NCBI GenBank assembly: GCA_021817845.1
Contig: JAKAFW010000014.1
Coordinates: 1 to 64,000, forward strand
Reading direction: 5' to 3'
Source: FEN-1297 sp021817845
Lineage (GTDB): Bacteria > Bacteroidota > Ignavibacteria > Ignavibacteriales > Ignavibacteriaceae
DNA length: 64,000 nt
In this document: one piece after another, positions 25,615-33,472 of the stretch
Layout: every line of letters starts with the position of its first letter
Numbering within the stretch: the first letter of the stretch is position 1
The notes under the pieces: generated by a model
Seen by the model: only the letters and a program-made list of their open reading frames with translations
What the model was told of the DNA's origin: nothing
Databases searched by the model: none
Made by a program: the position numbers and the translations under genes

Positions 25615-26111
25615 TTGCCGCTTCCTTTTCCCATTAGCTTTAATAGAACTGGAATTATTTGTCCCGGGTTTTCATAGTTTTTTATTTCGGCTAAAAGATT
25701 TTCACCGATTATATCATTTATATTTACTTTGGAAGTGAAATTACCAGATTCAATTAGAATTACGCCGAAAGGTTTTGGCAGTTGGTTTATTGTTTCCTTC
25801 AAAGGTTCAATCATTTTTTCTGTTGCGGGACCAAGAACAATTAGAATATCGGCATGGCGCGGAGTATCAGCAAAGAAAATTCCGAACCTATGAATGTTAT
25901 ATTGCGGAGCTTGCAAGGCTCGTATTTCGAAACATAAGTCGTTTGAGCATCCGACATCAATAATGTATATATGAAGAGAAGTTTTGAAAATACCTTTTAA
26001 CGGCTTTACATCAATATTTGTTTGATATAATTTCTTTTCTGTTAATCTTTTTTTAAGTCCGTATGGTACCCACCAGTTATTCATATTGAAATATTTCCTT
26101 AGAGTATTCAA
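25611..26111 (-). CDS. HyfI/NuoB-like small subunit with incomplete iron-sulfur ligands
   Basis: The 166-aa protein aligns by eye with the small subunit of group 4 hydrogenases and NuoB: IYIIDVGCSNDLCFEIRAL, YNIHRFGIFFADTPRHADILIVLGP and EPLKETINQLPKPFGVILIESG. Family members hold a 4Fe-4S cluster with two N-terminal and two later cysteines. Here only Cys55 and Cys60 remain: the GxC of the third site reads ESGN and the later PGCPP reads ENPGQIIP. The protein is also shorter than usual. It probably no longer binds the cluster. It follows the MITE copy, which separates it from the large-subunit gene. Confidence 0.85.
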   Translation of the reverse strand: MNTLRKYFNMNNWWVPYGLKKRLTEKKLYQTNIDVKPLKGIFKTSLHIYIIDVGCSNDLCFEIRALQAPQYNIHRFGIFFADTPRHADILIVLGPATEKMIEPLKETINQLPKPFGVILIESGNFTSKVNINDIIGENLLAEIKNYENPGQIIPVLLKLMGKGSGK

Positions 26112-26142
26112 TTATTATTACATTTATAGATTCCCGCTTTCG

Positions 26143-26451
26143 CGCATAGGCGTCAACTTAATATTTCTTCCAAACTCCCGAACCTTTGTAATCACTTGTA
26201 TTTAACGTACTAAAAATATTTATTTACCCTCTACGAGGATACTGTATTTGTTGGGTTTATTTGTTTCTACAATAATCAAACATCTACGATGTTTTTAGAC
26301 CTCGTAGAGGTCAAATTATTGTAGAAAAGGTTTATTTTACATTGGCAAATCCTCGTAGAGGATTAACAAATTCCCTAGTATTTGCGCTATTCTATTATAA
26401 TATTATCCTCAATATTGTAATGTAACAGATTCTTAGGTTGACGCCTATGCG
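26143..26451 (-). repeat. MITE-like element, copy 2, inside the Hyf-like operon
   Basis: A 309-bp inverted copy of the element at 9076-9385, with the same 15-bp terminal inverted repeats and internal hairpins. It is flanked by the direct repeat CTTTCG. Without it the site would read CCCGCTTTCGCGGG, a common REP-like palindrome. It lies between the HyfG-like and HyfI-like genes and creates a 363-base spacer in an operon whose other junctions all overlap. Its hairpins could affect transcription or messenger stability. Confidence 0.88.
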
Positions 26452-26474
26452 CTTTCGCGGGAATGACAATCCAA

Positions 26475-27797
26475 TTATCTCGCCGCATCTGCAAAAAAGC
26501 TTCCAAATGAATCAACCGAAAACGGGAAATCTGTAAAAATCATTCCGGGTAAAGAATCCTTTATCGCATTTAGTCCGAACAAAGATGGCGTTGATGTGTA
26601 AATGTATTTAATTTTGCCGTTCTCCAATTCGGTATAATAAGCAATAATTCCGCTTGGCGATTCAACCGCGCCTATTGCATTTCCGGTTATATTTTCAAGA
26701 GAGCAATTTGATTCTTCAAAAGGGACTAAATTTTTGACTTTGTCAATAAAATCAATTCTATCGTTAATGATTTTTATAGATACAAAAATTTCTTCTATTC
26801 TTACTTCCAACCTTGCCAGAGAATCGCCGAAAGCAATAGTCGGGATATTAAGATCCTCATAAAACTTATCCGAATTCCTTAAATCTTCTTTTATTCCGCA
26901 AGCCCTTAAAGAAGGACCGGATAAAGAATTGTTGAGAGCGTAATCTCCGGTTATCTTTGATGTGTCATGAAGCCTGTCGAGAAAATTTTTACTCTCAAGT
27001 GTTCTTGCATAGAGATTTTTTAATTCCTTATTTATATTACTCACCCTATCATTTACGATGTTCAAAGTATTTTTATCAGGATAAGAATTCAGTTTGCCGA
27101 TGCTGTTTATACCTTTTAGATATCTTGAACCTGCCTGTCCGTCAGGCTGGCGGGAAAAGAGAAAATTCGTTCTTAAAGATTCTTCAAAAAGAAATTGCAC
27201 ATGACTTGTTAAAACTTTCTGGGCGGCTGCATTTGCAAGCTGGCTGAAAACATATAAGTGGTTGTAAATTCTTTCTAGTTCAAGTGCGATAATTTTATAA
27301 CTCTTTATAATCGGATTTAATTCAACCCCTAAAATTTTTTCAATTGAATTTGTGAAAGCTAAAGAATGCGAAAAAGTAAAATTGCCGCAGACTGATTCTG
27401 CTAAAGGAATGGCTTGCAAAGGGCTTAATCCAATTAACTTCTGTTCTATATTTCGTGCTTTGTAAGAAACATCAATATTAATTCCGAGAATTCTTTCACC
27501 GTAGGTATAAATGTGGAAGACCCCCGGCTCTATAACCCATGAAGTTACCGGACCATATCTGAAAACAAAAACGCCTTCGCCAAAATATTCGTTTTTGCCG
27601 ATTATGGAGTTTCTGCTTTTTATGATATCGTAGATAGGATAGGAACTTGCCTGTCCGGCTTGCAGGTCTGATTTGTTATTTGTTTCTATCGTAAAATCCT
27701 TCCCGTCGAAAAGAAGAAATCTTTTCTCACCCGTAGTGGCAGGTTCGTTATTAATCGGATTATTTTCTAAAATTCCAAACAGCCTTTTCATTTCCAC
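26475..27797 (-). CDS. HyfG/NuoD-like large subunit without NiFe ligands
   Basis: The 440-aa protein matches the catalytic large subunit of hydrogenase-4-like complexes and NuoD: RYGPVTSWVIEPGVFH, SVCGNFTFSHSLAF, LELERIYNHLYVF, and a C-terminal TDFPFSVDSFGSFFADAAR. Group 4 hydrogenases need two CxxC pairs. Here the first pair keeps a single Cys (about residue 137, CGNF) and the C-terminal DPCxxC is absent, so it cannot hold a NiFe centre. It is not a NuoD either, because the genes around it are Hyf-type. Two palindrome insertions add LQAGQAS (45-51) and RQPDGQAG (216-223). It overlaps the HyfF-like gene by 10 bases. Confidence 0.88.
   Translation of the reverse strand: MEMKRLFGILENNPINNEPATTGEKRFLLFDGKDFTIETNNKSDLQAGQASSYPIYDIIKSRNSIIGKNEYFGEGVFVFRYGPVTSWVIEPGVFHIYTYGERILGINIDVSYKARNIEQKLIGLSPLQAIPLAESVCGNFTFSHSLAFTNSIEKILGVELNPIIKSYKIIALELERIYNHLYVFSQLANAAAQKVLTSHVQFLFEESLRTNFLFSRQPDGQAGSRYLKGINSIGKLNSYPDKNTLNIVNDRVSNINKELKNLYARTLESKNFLDRLHDTSKITGDYALNNSLSGPSLRACGIKEDLRNSDKFYEDLNIPTIAFGDSLARLEVRIEEIFVSIKIINDRIDFIDKVKNLVPFEESNCSLENITGNAIGAVESPSGIIAYYTELENGKIKYIYTSTPSLFGLNAIKDSLPGMIFTDFPFSVDSFGSFFADAAR
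27129..27150 (-). repeat. In-frame TGCCTG palindrome in the HyfG-like gene (second)
   Basis: ACCTGCCTGTCCGTCAGGCT, a diverged palindrome copy, encodes P-D-G-Q-A-G around residues 218-223. It has drifted from perfect symmetry, which suggests an old insertion. Confidence 0.75.
27645..27667 (-). repeat. In-frame TGCCTG palindrome in the HyfG-like gene (first)
   Basis: ACTTGCCTGTCCGGCTTGCA begins this copy, which encodes L-Q-A-G-Q-A-S at residues 45-51 of the protein. The frame is kept. Confidence 0.78.
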
Positions 27798-29167
27798 ACC
27801 CCATTAAATAAAATATTATAGATTAATGGAGAAGCAAAGGTAACGGCTAATGCAAGCAGAAGATTTATTATCGGGATAATGACAATATAATTTTCTTTTC
27901 TCTTTTCAATGTTAGGCTCGGAGAAAACCATTCTCAAAGTTTGATAATTTATTCCGATAAATGCCATTGCAAGGAATAAGCCGGTTAAAAGGGTAATCAT
28001 TACGCCGTAGGTATTAAAAATTGAAATTAAAATTAAAAGCTCGCCAAGAAAAGTTCCGAAAGGCGGAGTACCGGTAACGGCAAGCGAACCGAAGAATAAT
28101 GAATAGCCTGTTGCCGGCAGAGTTTTAGAAATACCTTTAACATCATCAATCTTCCAGCTTTCATAATTTATTAATACATTTCCCGTTAAGAAGAACGTTG
28201 CAGATTTGGCAAAGGCATGTGCAAGGATTATTAATATGCTCCCTACAAAAGCATATCCACCGAGAGATAACCCGATCAAAGCAATACCCATATTGTCAAT
28301 AGAAGAATAAGCAAACATTCTTTTATAATAAACTTGATTAAACGACATAAAAGCGGCAAGCGCAATACTGAGTAGTCCTAATGTAAATGCGAATACTTTT
28401 ACGCCGTTATCCGGAACGGCTTGAAGAATTCTTTCGATAGCAAATAAAGCCACAGGCAATAGCACAGCTGAGAAAACTGCACTTATTGGCGATGGGGCTT
28501 TACCATGCGCATCCGGCAGCCAGGTGTGCATAGGAAAAATTCCTGCTTTTGTACCGAAACCAATTATTCCTAAAACAGCGCCGAAGTATGTGATCCTTTC
28601 ATAGGAATGCTGTTTGAGAATATCAGCAAAAGAGAGAGTCTTAAAAGAAGAATAAATAAATATTACCGCTATTAAAGAAATTATTAAACCGACAGAAACG
28701 ATTATAACATATCTCCAGGTTGCTTCAATTGTAGACTCGTCATTCTCTGTTGAAATAAGCAACGCGCTTGTAACAGTTGTAGCTTCAACAGCAACCCAAA
28801 TTAAACCAAGGTTATTTAGGATTACAGTAAAAAGCATGGTCAAGACAAAAGTATTAAGAAGGAAGAAATAAAAATGAGATTGGAATAATTTGTTTTGTAT
28901 ATGATCTATATAATAAATAGAAAAGATAACAGCAGCTAAATAAATTGCGCTTGTCATCACGAGAAATATTTTAGATAAACCGTCAATGTAAAAGAAATCG
29001 GTTGTATAGTTTGGAAGAAATAGAATATATATAGAAGTGGCTAAAGCGCCTATTGCAACTATAACGGAAATGTCTTCTTCAAACTTTAAGAAAGGCAGGA
29101 TACACAACAAGCTCCCTATGGCGGAAAACAGAACCGGCAGAAGATAAATATATTCCATATGGTTCAT
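27788..29167 (-). CDS. HyfF-like ion-translocating membrane subunit
   Basis: The 459-aa protein belongs to the NuoL/M/N antiporter-like family with about 12 to 14 membrane helices. The ion-path residues are present: Glu128 in LIWVAVEATTVTSALL, Lys207 in GFGTKAGIFPMHTWLPDAHG with Lys223 following, and Lys in HAFAKSATFFLTGN. It matches HyfF in length and in gene order. It overlaps the genes on both sides (4 and 10 bases). It should move protons or other cations, coupled to whatever the degenerate soluble subunits now do. Confidence 0.9.
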   Translation of the reverse strand: MNHMEYIYLLPVLFSAIGSLLCILPFLKFEEDISVIVAIGALATSIYILFLPNYTTDFFYIDGLSKIFLVMTSAIYLAAVIFSIYYIDHIQNKLFQSHFYFFLLNTFVLTMLFTVILNNLGLIWVAVEATTVTSALLISTENDESTIEATWRYVIIVSVGLIISLIAVIFIYSSFKTLSFADILKQHSYERITYFGAVLGIIGFGTKAGIFPMHTWLPDAHGKAPSPISAVFSAVLLPVALFAIERILQAVPDNGVKVFAFTLGLLSIALAAFMSFNQVYYKRMFAYSSIDNMGIALIGLSLGGYAFVGSILIILAHAFAKSATFFLTGNVLINYESWKIDDVKGISKTLPATGYSLFFGSLAVTGTPPFGTFLGELLILISIFNTYGVMITLLTGLFLAMAFIGINYQTLRMVFSEPNIEKRKENYIVIIPIINLLLALAVTFASPLIYNILFNGVWK

Positions 29168-29808
29168 CCTTTTAATTCTGTATATTCTTCGGAACCGTTT
29201 TTAATTACATCTTCTCTTAATCTGATTATTGCGCCGGAAATCATTACAACCCCAAGAAGGTCAAGCACAATTCCGGCTTCAACAATAAAAGGCAGTTCCG
29301 GGAAAATATATCCGAACATATACATTGCATTTTCCATAACTAAATAACCAATTAATTGGGTGAATGTACTGCTTCTGGAAATAATTAAAAACATTCCTTG
29401 CATCATAAGAGTAATTGGAATTGGACCAAGATTTGAATTTATATAATTTGAAAGAGTAAGGCTGTATAATAAATAACCCATTACAGTAATTAGCAATGAA
29501 ATAAGAATTGAACTTGAAATGCCGACAAGTGGACTTGTTTCCCGTGCACGCCATTTGTCTTTTCTTAAAATTCTACGAAGATAAAACGGAATAATCAAGC
29601 CTCTTGTCAATGCGGTTAATGCAGCCAGAATCAAAATATAATTTTCTTTGTTTATAAATCCGACTATTAAAAAAAGCAAAGCAATTAAGTAAGAACTGAT
29701 TGAGAAAGTTTTTATGATGTTTGTAATATAAACTTCCCATTGCATGAATATTACCATAGCAATTTCAAGAAAGCCTACGAGCAAAAAAGCGTTATCCAAA
29801 TGGTTCAT
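29164..29808 (-). CDS. HyfE-like membrane subunit
   Basis: The 214-aa protein has six to seven membrane helices and corresponds in size and position to HyfE, whose C-terminal half is NuoK-like. I see the acidic residue in LVMENAMYMFGYIFP, the kind of buried Glu that NuoK-like subunits use. It overlaps the HyfC-like gene by one base and the HyfF-like gene by four. It is expected to form part of the membrane arm. Confidence 0.85.
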   Translation of the reverse strand: MNHLDNAFLLVGFLEIAMVIFMQWEVYITNIIKTFSISSYLIALLFLIVGFINKENYILILAALTALTRGLIIPFYLRRILRKDKWRARETSPLVGISSSILISLLITVMGYLLYSLTLSNYINSNLGPIPITLMMQGMFLIISRSSTFTQLIGYLVMENAMYMFGYIFPELPFIVEAGIVLDLLGVVMISGAIIRLREDVIKNGSEEYTELKG

Positions 29809-30758
29809 TAAACATTGCCTCCTGTTGTGTAAAATACAAGTGCTGCTAAAAATGCAAGTACAAGTGCTACCGCAACAAAATCGAAAATCTTAAATAGCCT
29901 GTACTTGGAAAATGTTTCTTGAATAATTACAAAAAGTACAGCGAGCAAAATTATTTTTAAGTAATTGATAATCATATAAATAAAAATATCTTGAAGATTA
30001 GGCTGCATAGGCACATAGTAGGGAAAAGCATACACGTTCATAAAGACATTCATCAAAAGAAAATGCTTCATGTAGCCGCCCCATTTGTAGATTGCAAGTT
30101 CTTTCCCGGAGTATTCCATTTCCATCGCCTGGTCAATCATTCCAAGTTCACCGAGTGAATGAGATTCAATCGGAAGTTTGCCGGTCTCTACAATTAAGAC
30201 CATAAAAAAAGCAAAAGTTGCGAACCAATGAATAAGCGATAAATACCAGTTTGTAGAAGTTTGTAATACATTATTAATTACATAAGGATTGTTGGTGTTA
30301 GTAATAACACCAAACATTATGAAAATAATTAATATAATCGGTTCGGAAAGCGCGCCGATAGTTGACGCCCTTGACGTACCGAGATGGGCATAGTTACTCC
30401 TGCTGTCGATAGCCGCAATTTTTTTTATAGTAGCGGCTGCCCCAAAGATTAATCCTCCGCCTACAAAATCAACTACCGGACCAAATGTAAGCGGGAAAGC
30501 GGTGATAATCGGCAGAACAAGAGTAAGTAATAAATAAAGTGAAAAACTTACGTAAGGAGCGGCAATGAAAAACGGTGAAGCCGCTTGGGGCACTAGCGTT
30601 TCTTTACGAAATGACTTTCTTAAGTCGAAATATTCCTGGAAAATACTCGGACCCTTTTTAGATTCGACAATTTCTTCAAGCTTGCGTATTATGCCGATTG
30701 TTAAAGGTGCTAAAAGAGCTATATAGAGCAGTTGTAATATACTCAGGGAAAAAAGCAT
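29808..30758 (-). CDS. HyfC/NuoH-like membrane subunit, first gene of the fluoride-controlled complex
   Basis: The 316-aa protein matches HyfC/HycD (NuoH family): FQEYFDLRKSFRKETL, AHLGTSRASTIGALSEP, and IVETGKLPIESHSLGELGMI with DQAMEMEYSGKELAIY, which is diagnostic. About eight membrane helices are visible. This subunit joins the soluble and membrane arms in complex I-like machines. It is the first gene of the six-gene unit and starts about 75 bases after the riboswitch region, with ATG after AGAGATT. Ferredoxin-like subunits (HyfA, HyfH) are missing from the unit. Confidence 0.92.
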   Translation of the reverse strand: MLFSLSILQLLYIALLAPLTIGIIRKLEEIVESKKGPSIFQEYFDLRKSFRKETLVPQAASPFFIAAPYVSFSLYLLLTLVLPIITAFPLTFGPVVDFVGGGLIFGAAATIKKIAAIDSRSNYAHLGTSRASTIGALSEPIILIIFIMFGVITNTNNPYVINNVLQTSTNWYLSLIHWFATFAFFMVLIVETGKLPIESHSLGELGMIDQAMEMEYSGKELAIYKWGGYMKHFLLMNVFMNVYAFPYYVPMQPNLQDIFIYMIINYLKIILLAVLFVIIQETFSKYRLFKIFDFVAVALVLAFLAALVFYTTGGNV

Positions 30759-30817
30759 AAATTTAATCTCTATTTAATTCTTACTTATAGTTTTGGTAGG
30801 TATTCAGAGAAATGAAT

Positions 30818-30843
30818 AACTCCAACCAAAACTGGTAGGAGTT
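30818..30843 (-). terminator. Alternative hairpin of fluoride riboswitch 3
   Basis: On the minus strand AACTCC-ACCA (from 30843) pairs with TGGT-GGAGTT (ending at 30818), a stem of 10 bp or more that uses the same ACTCC as the aptamer pseudoknot. The sequence after it is T-rich (ATTCATTTCTC) but not a clean run. It may be a weak terminator. Confidence 0.7.
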
Positions 30844-30912
30844 ATTAGTCCAGAACTGTCTGCCGATAGGCAGGTATGTTTGGGACATTTAAAAAGCGAA
30901 CTCCATCGCTGT
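30834..30912 (-). promoter_or_regulatory. Fluoride riboswitch 3 (Hyf/Ehr-like complex), P3 enlarged by a palindrome
   Basis: The minus strand reads AGCGATGGAGTTCGCT, then P3 GTCC...GGAC, then TAATAACTCCTACC. P1, GAUG and the GGAGTT/AACTCC pseudoknot are all perfect. The P3 loop contains ACCTGCCTATCGGCAGACAG (30855-30875 region), a TGCCTG palindrome, so the arm is far longer than in the other copies. It heads the six-gene membrane complex. Confidence 0.94.
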
Positions 30913-30997
30913 ATGAAAAAATATTATACTAAAAGTTTAAATGCAAATACTTTCTTTTCATTTTAAATTGAAAGCACATGATTTAGGATTAAAAAGT

Positions 30998-31693
30998 TCA
31001 ATTAATGAAATACATATAATCCACCAGCTTGACTTTTAAGCCGGTATATTTACCATACATATCGCTAAATTGATCTCCAATTGAACAAATTATATTATAA
31101 CCTTTTTTAACCAAATCAATTCTTTTCCTTTCTTTGAATAAAGATGTTGTTGTTGAAAGGTCATTATCTTTTTTCAATATTAAAGTATCAAAAGTTGTAA
31201 AGCCCTGGTCTTTCAAATTATTTATAGTTGCTGAATCTTGATAATCTTTTCTACCGGAAATAAATATTATTTTAAAGCCTTTTGCCATTACAGAATCATA
31301 AAGAGCTTTTACCGGTTTGATTGCAGGGGCTTTCGCGCTGTCAATCCATTTATCCCAAAGAAACGGGATATAACCGAAATCCATAGCTTTTAGAAATGAG
31401 TAATTTGATAAAACAGTTTCATCAACATCGAAAACAACGGCGGAATTGGAGGCGGGTTTTATTTTTTTAAGTTTATTCCAGGCATTACTGCAAATTATTT
31501 GCATGTCTTTGTCATACTGCCCGGAGAAATAATATTGAATAATTTTATCTTTAAGAAGCGATAAGTTTTCGAGCTTAATTTTGCTGTCCGGCTGGTTTGC
31601 TGAAGAATCATGCTTTTGTGGAAACAACAAAGCCGAATAAAAAAAGAAAAATATAATTAGATAAAGGAAGATGTTGCTTTTATTTTTCATCAT
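30998..31693 (-). CDS. Secreted HAD-family acid phosphatase (class B/C-like)
   Basis: The 231-aa protein has an N-terminal hydrophobic signal (about residues 6-24). The HAD motifs are VVFDVDETVLSN (motif I, DxDxT), FISGRKDY (motif II region), Lys in FKERKRIDLVKKG, and GDQFSDMYG (motif IV). This is the plant acid phosphatase/e(P4) type, a periplasmic or outer-membrane phosphatase that removes phosphate from nucleotides and other monoesters. The signal has no lipobox Cys. It lies between the divergent leaders of fluoride units 3 and 4, on the minus strand, and has no riboswitch of its own. Its transcription probably reads into the unit 3 leader. Confidence 0.88.
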   Translation of the reverse strand: MMKNKSNIFLYLIIFFFFYSALLFPQKHDSSANQPDSKIKLENLSLLKDKIIQYYFSGQYDKDMQIICSNAWNKLKKIKPASNSAVVFDVDETVLSNYSFLKAMDFGYIPFLWDKWIDSAKAPAIKPVKALYDSVMAKGFKIIFISGRKDYQDSATINNLKDQGFTTFDTLILKKDNDLSTTTSLFKERKRIDLVKKGYNIICSIGDQFSDMYGKYTGLKVKLVDYMYFIN

Positions 31694-31770
31694 TTTTTAA
31701 TCCACATATTAAAATTAAAATATTTAGATAACGAACGATGTAAATATAATTACAATGTGACTAAAATGAT

Positions 31771-31800
31771 TTTGATAATCTTGAAGATTTAATATATTTG
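31771..31800 (+). promoter_or_regulatory. Bacteroidota-type promoter of riboswitch 4
   Basis: TTTG (31771-31774) and TATATTTG (31793-31800) are 18 bases apart. They match the -33 TTTG and -7 TAnnTTTG boxes of Bacteroidota. The aptamer starts four bases later, so it would sit at the very 5' end of the transcript. Confidence 0.72.
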
Positions 31801-31803
31801 TAT

Positions 31804-31862
31804 AAGTGATGGCGTTCGCTTATAACTGTCCGAAAATCCTTCGGTCTAATAACTCCTACTAA
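31804..31862 (+). promoter_or_regulatory. Fluoride riboswitch 4 (MutS-like pair)
   Basis: AAGTGATGGCGTTCGCTT gives P1 (AAGTG/CGCTT) with the invariant GATG. P3 is a CCG...CGG type hairpin ending in CTTCGGTC, then TAATAACTCCTAC. The pseudoknot GGCGTT/AACTCC has one C-T mismatch in the middle. The leader also contains AAATCCT, which can pair with the AAGGATTT around the ribosome binding site of the first gene. Control may therefore be translational. Confidence 0.9.
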
Positions 31863-31912
31863 TTATAAATCCTATTTTTTAAATTTAATGGCTACCATTG
31901 AAAGGATTTTAT

Positions 31913-33472
31913 ATGAGTTTCCAGAGCATACTTTTTAATAAACCGACAGACCGTATAAACGCGCAACATGTTGAGACTCCACCTTTTTTCGTTGATTTAA
32001 ATCTGGATCAAATCATTGATGCCATAACGGCGAATTGGTCAGAATACAATGTTAAAAGTTTTTTTTATTTCTCGCTTAGCCATATCGATGCAATACAGTA
32101 CCGCCATGAGGTGTTCCAGGAGCTCGAAAGTGAATCGCTGTATGAACACGTAAGGCTTTTTGCAGAGCGAATGCGTGAAATCCGTAAACATCTTATTCTG
32201 AAAGAAAAGCTATACTATCATTATCAAAAAGAAGCCTGGTTTCTATATGCAGTGGAGAACTATTGTGATGCCGTCAAGAATCTTGCGACAGATTTATTCT
32301 CTACACCGTTGAACTCACGCGGCTTTGTCGCCTTTCGTGAATATCTAACAAATTACACACAAAGCGTCCATTTCACCTCGCTGGCTGAAGAAATGGACAC
32401 ACTCAAGGCTGATCTGGCAAAGATAAAGTATCGCGTCATCATAAAGGACAATACCTTTACGGTTCAGAATTACGAGACAGAAATCGACTACAGCTCGGAA
32501 ATTGAGGAGACATTCGAAAAATTCAAACAGGGAGCTGTAAAGGACTACAGGGTTGAGTTTAAATCAACTTCTGAGGACATGAACCACATAGAAGCGAAAA
32601 TACTGGATTTCGTTTCACAATTGAATTCTGATTTATTTTCAAAGTTAGATGACTTTTGTATTCGCTACACAAATCTGCCTACCGGACAGGCAGGTTTTAT
32701 TGATGAATCTATTGCCGCTTTCGACAGGGAAATTCATTTTTATATCGCTTATCTGGAACACATCAATAAATTTAAACTTAATCGAATGCAATTCTGCTAT
32801 CCGAATGTTGTGAGCACGACAAAGGAAATATATAATTACGAAGGATTCGATTTGGCATTAGTTCAAAAGCTAACCAAAGATAATGCCCCGATCGTTTGCA
32901 ATGATTTCTATTTGAAAGACAAGGAGCGGATTATAGTTGTGACCGGTCCAAATCAAGGCGGCAAGACGACCTTTGCCCGTACCTTTGGACAACTGCATTA
33001 CCTTGCGAGCATAGGGTGCCCGGTTCCAGGACGAGAAGCACAGCTCTTTCTCTTTGATCAGATTTTTACTCAATTTGAGCGGGCAGAGAAAGTCGAAAAT
33101 CTTCGCGGTAAACTTGAAGACGATTTGACAAGAATTCACTCCATTTTAGAGCAAGCTACTTCGCGATCAGTCATCATAATGAATGAAATTTTTAACTCCA
33201 CAACTTTGCAAGACGTTACTTTTTTGAGCAGTAAAGTGATGAAAAGTATTATAGAACTGGATTTGCTGTGTGTTTGGGTGACTTTCGTGGATGAATTGAC
33301 ATCGTACTTCGAGCATACCGTTTCAATGACCAGCACGATTGTCCCTGAGAACCCGGCATTACGGACTTTCAAGGTTGTGAGACGGTCTGCAGACGGACTA
33401 GCATACGCTATAGCAATCGCAGAAAAATACAGTCTTACCTACAGCCACATAAAGGAGCGCATAAAACCATGA
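31913..33472 (+). CDS. MutS-family ATPase, first of a pair
   Basis: The 519-aa protein carries a MutS domain V ATPase in its C-terminal half: Walker A TGPNQGGKTTFART (about residue 345), Walker B SVIIMNEIFNSTT (about 420), and a long helical lever region before it. It has no N-terminal mismatch-recognition domain (no FxE motif), so it is not a classical MutS; it belongs with the MutS-like proteins of unknown role. I chose ATG at 31913 (AAAGGA before it) over the upstream TTG. The coding sequence is less AT-rich than its neighbours, which hints at transfer. A palindrome insertion adds LPTGQAG. It overlaps the second MutS-like gene (ATGA). Confidence 0.9.
   Translation: MSFQSILFNKPTDRINAQHVETPPFFVDLNLDQIIDAITANWSEYNVKSFFYFSLSHIDAIQYRHEVFQELESESLYEHVRLFAERMREIRKHLILKEKLYYHYQKEAWFLYAVENYCDAVKNLATDLFSTPLNSRGFVAFREYLTNYTQSVHFTSLAEEMDTLKADLAKIKYRVIIKDNTFTVQNYETEIDYSSEIEETFEKFKQGAVKDYRVEFKSTSEDMNHIEAKILDFVSQLNSDLFSKLDDFCIRYTNLPTGQAGFIDESIAAFDREIHFYIAYLEHINKFKLNRMQFCYPNVVSTTKEIYNYEGFDLALVQKLTKDNAPIVCNDFYLKDKERIIVVTGPNQGGKTTFARTFGQLHYLASIGCPVPGREAQLFLFDQIFTQFERAEKVENLRGKLEDDLTRIHSILEQATSRSVIIMNEIFNSTTLQDVTFLSSKVMKSIIELDLLCVWVTFVDELTSYFEHTVSMTSTIVPENPALRTFKVVRRSADGLAYAIAIAEKYSLTYSHIKERIKP
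32674..32695 (+). repeat. In-frame TGCCTG palindrome in the first MutS-like gene
   Basis: TCTGCCTACCGGACAGGCAG begins this copy, which encodes L-P-T-G-Q-A-G in the helical lever region at about residue 255. It is in the opposite orientation to those in the minus-strand genes, yet encodes the same peptide because the unit is palindromic. Confidence 0.82.

Noticed and set aside
28470..28520. TTGGCGATGGGG in the HyfF-like gene as a seventh fluoride aptamer
   Set aside because: It is coding sequence for the conserved GKAPSPISAV segment, with no P3 hairpin or AACTCC partner nearby.
23710..30758. The six-gene membrane cluster as a functional formate hydrogenlyase or complex I
   Set aside because: The NiFe cysteine pairs and two of the four small-subunit cysteines are missing, there is no formate dehydrogenase or ferredoxin subunit, and the gene order is Hyf-like rather than Nuo-like.
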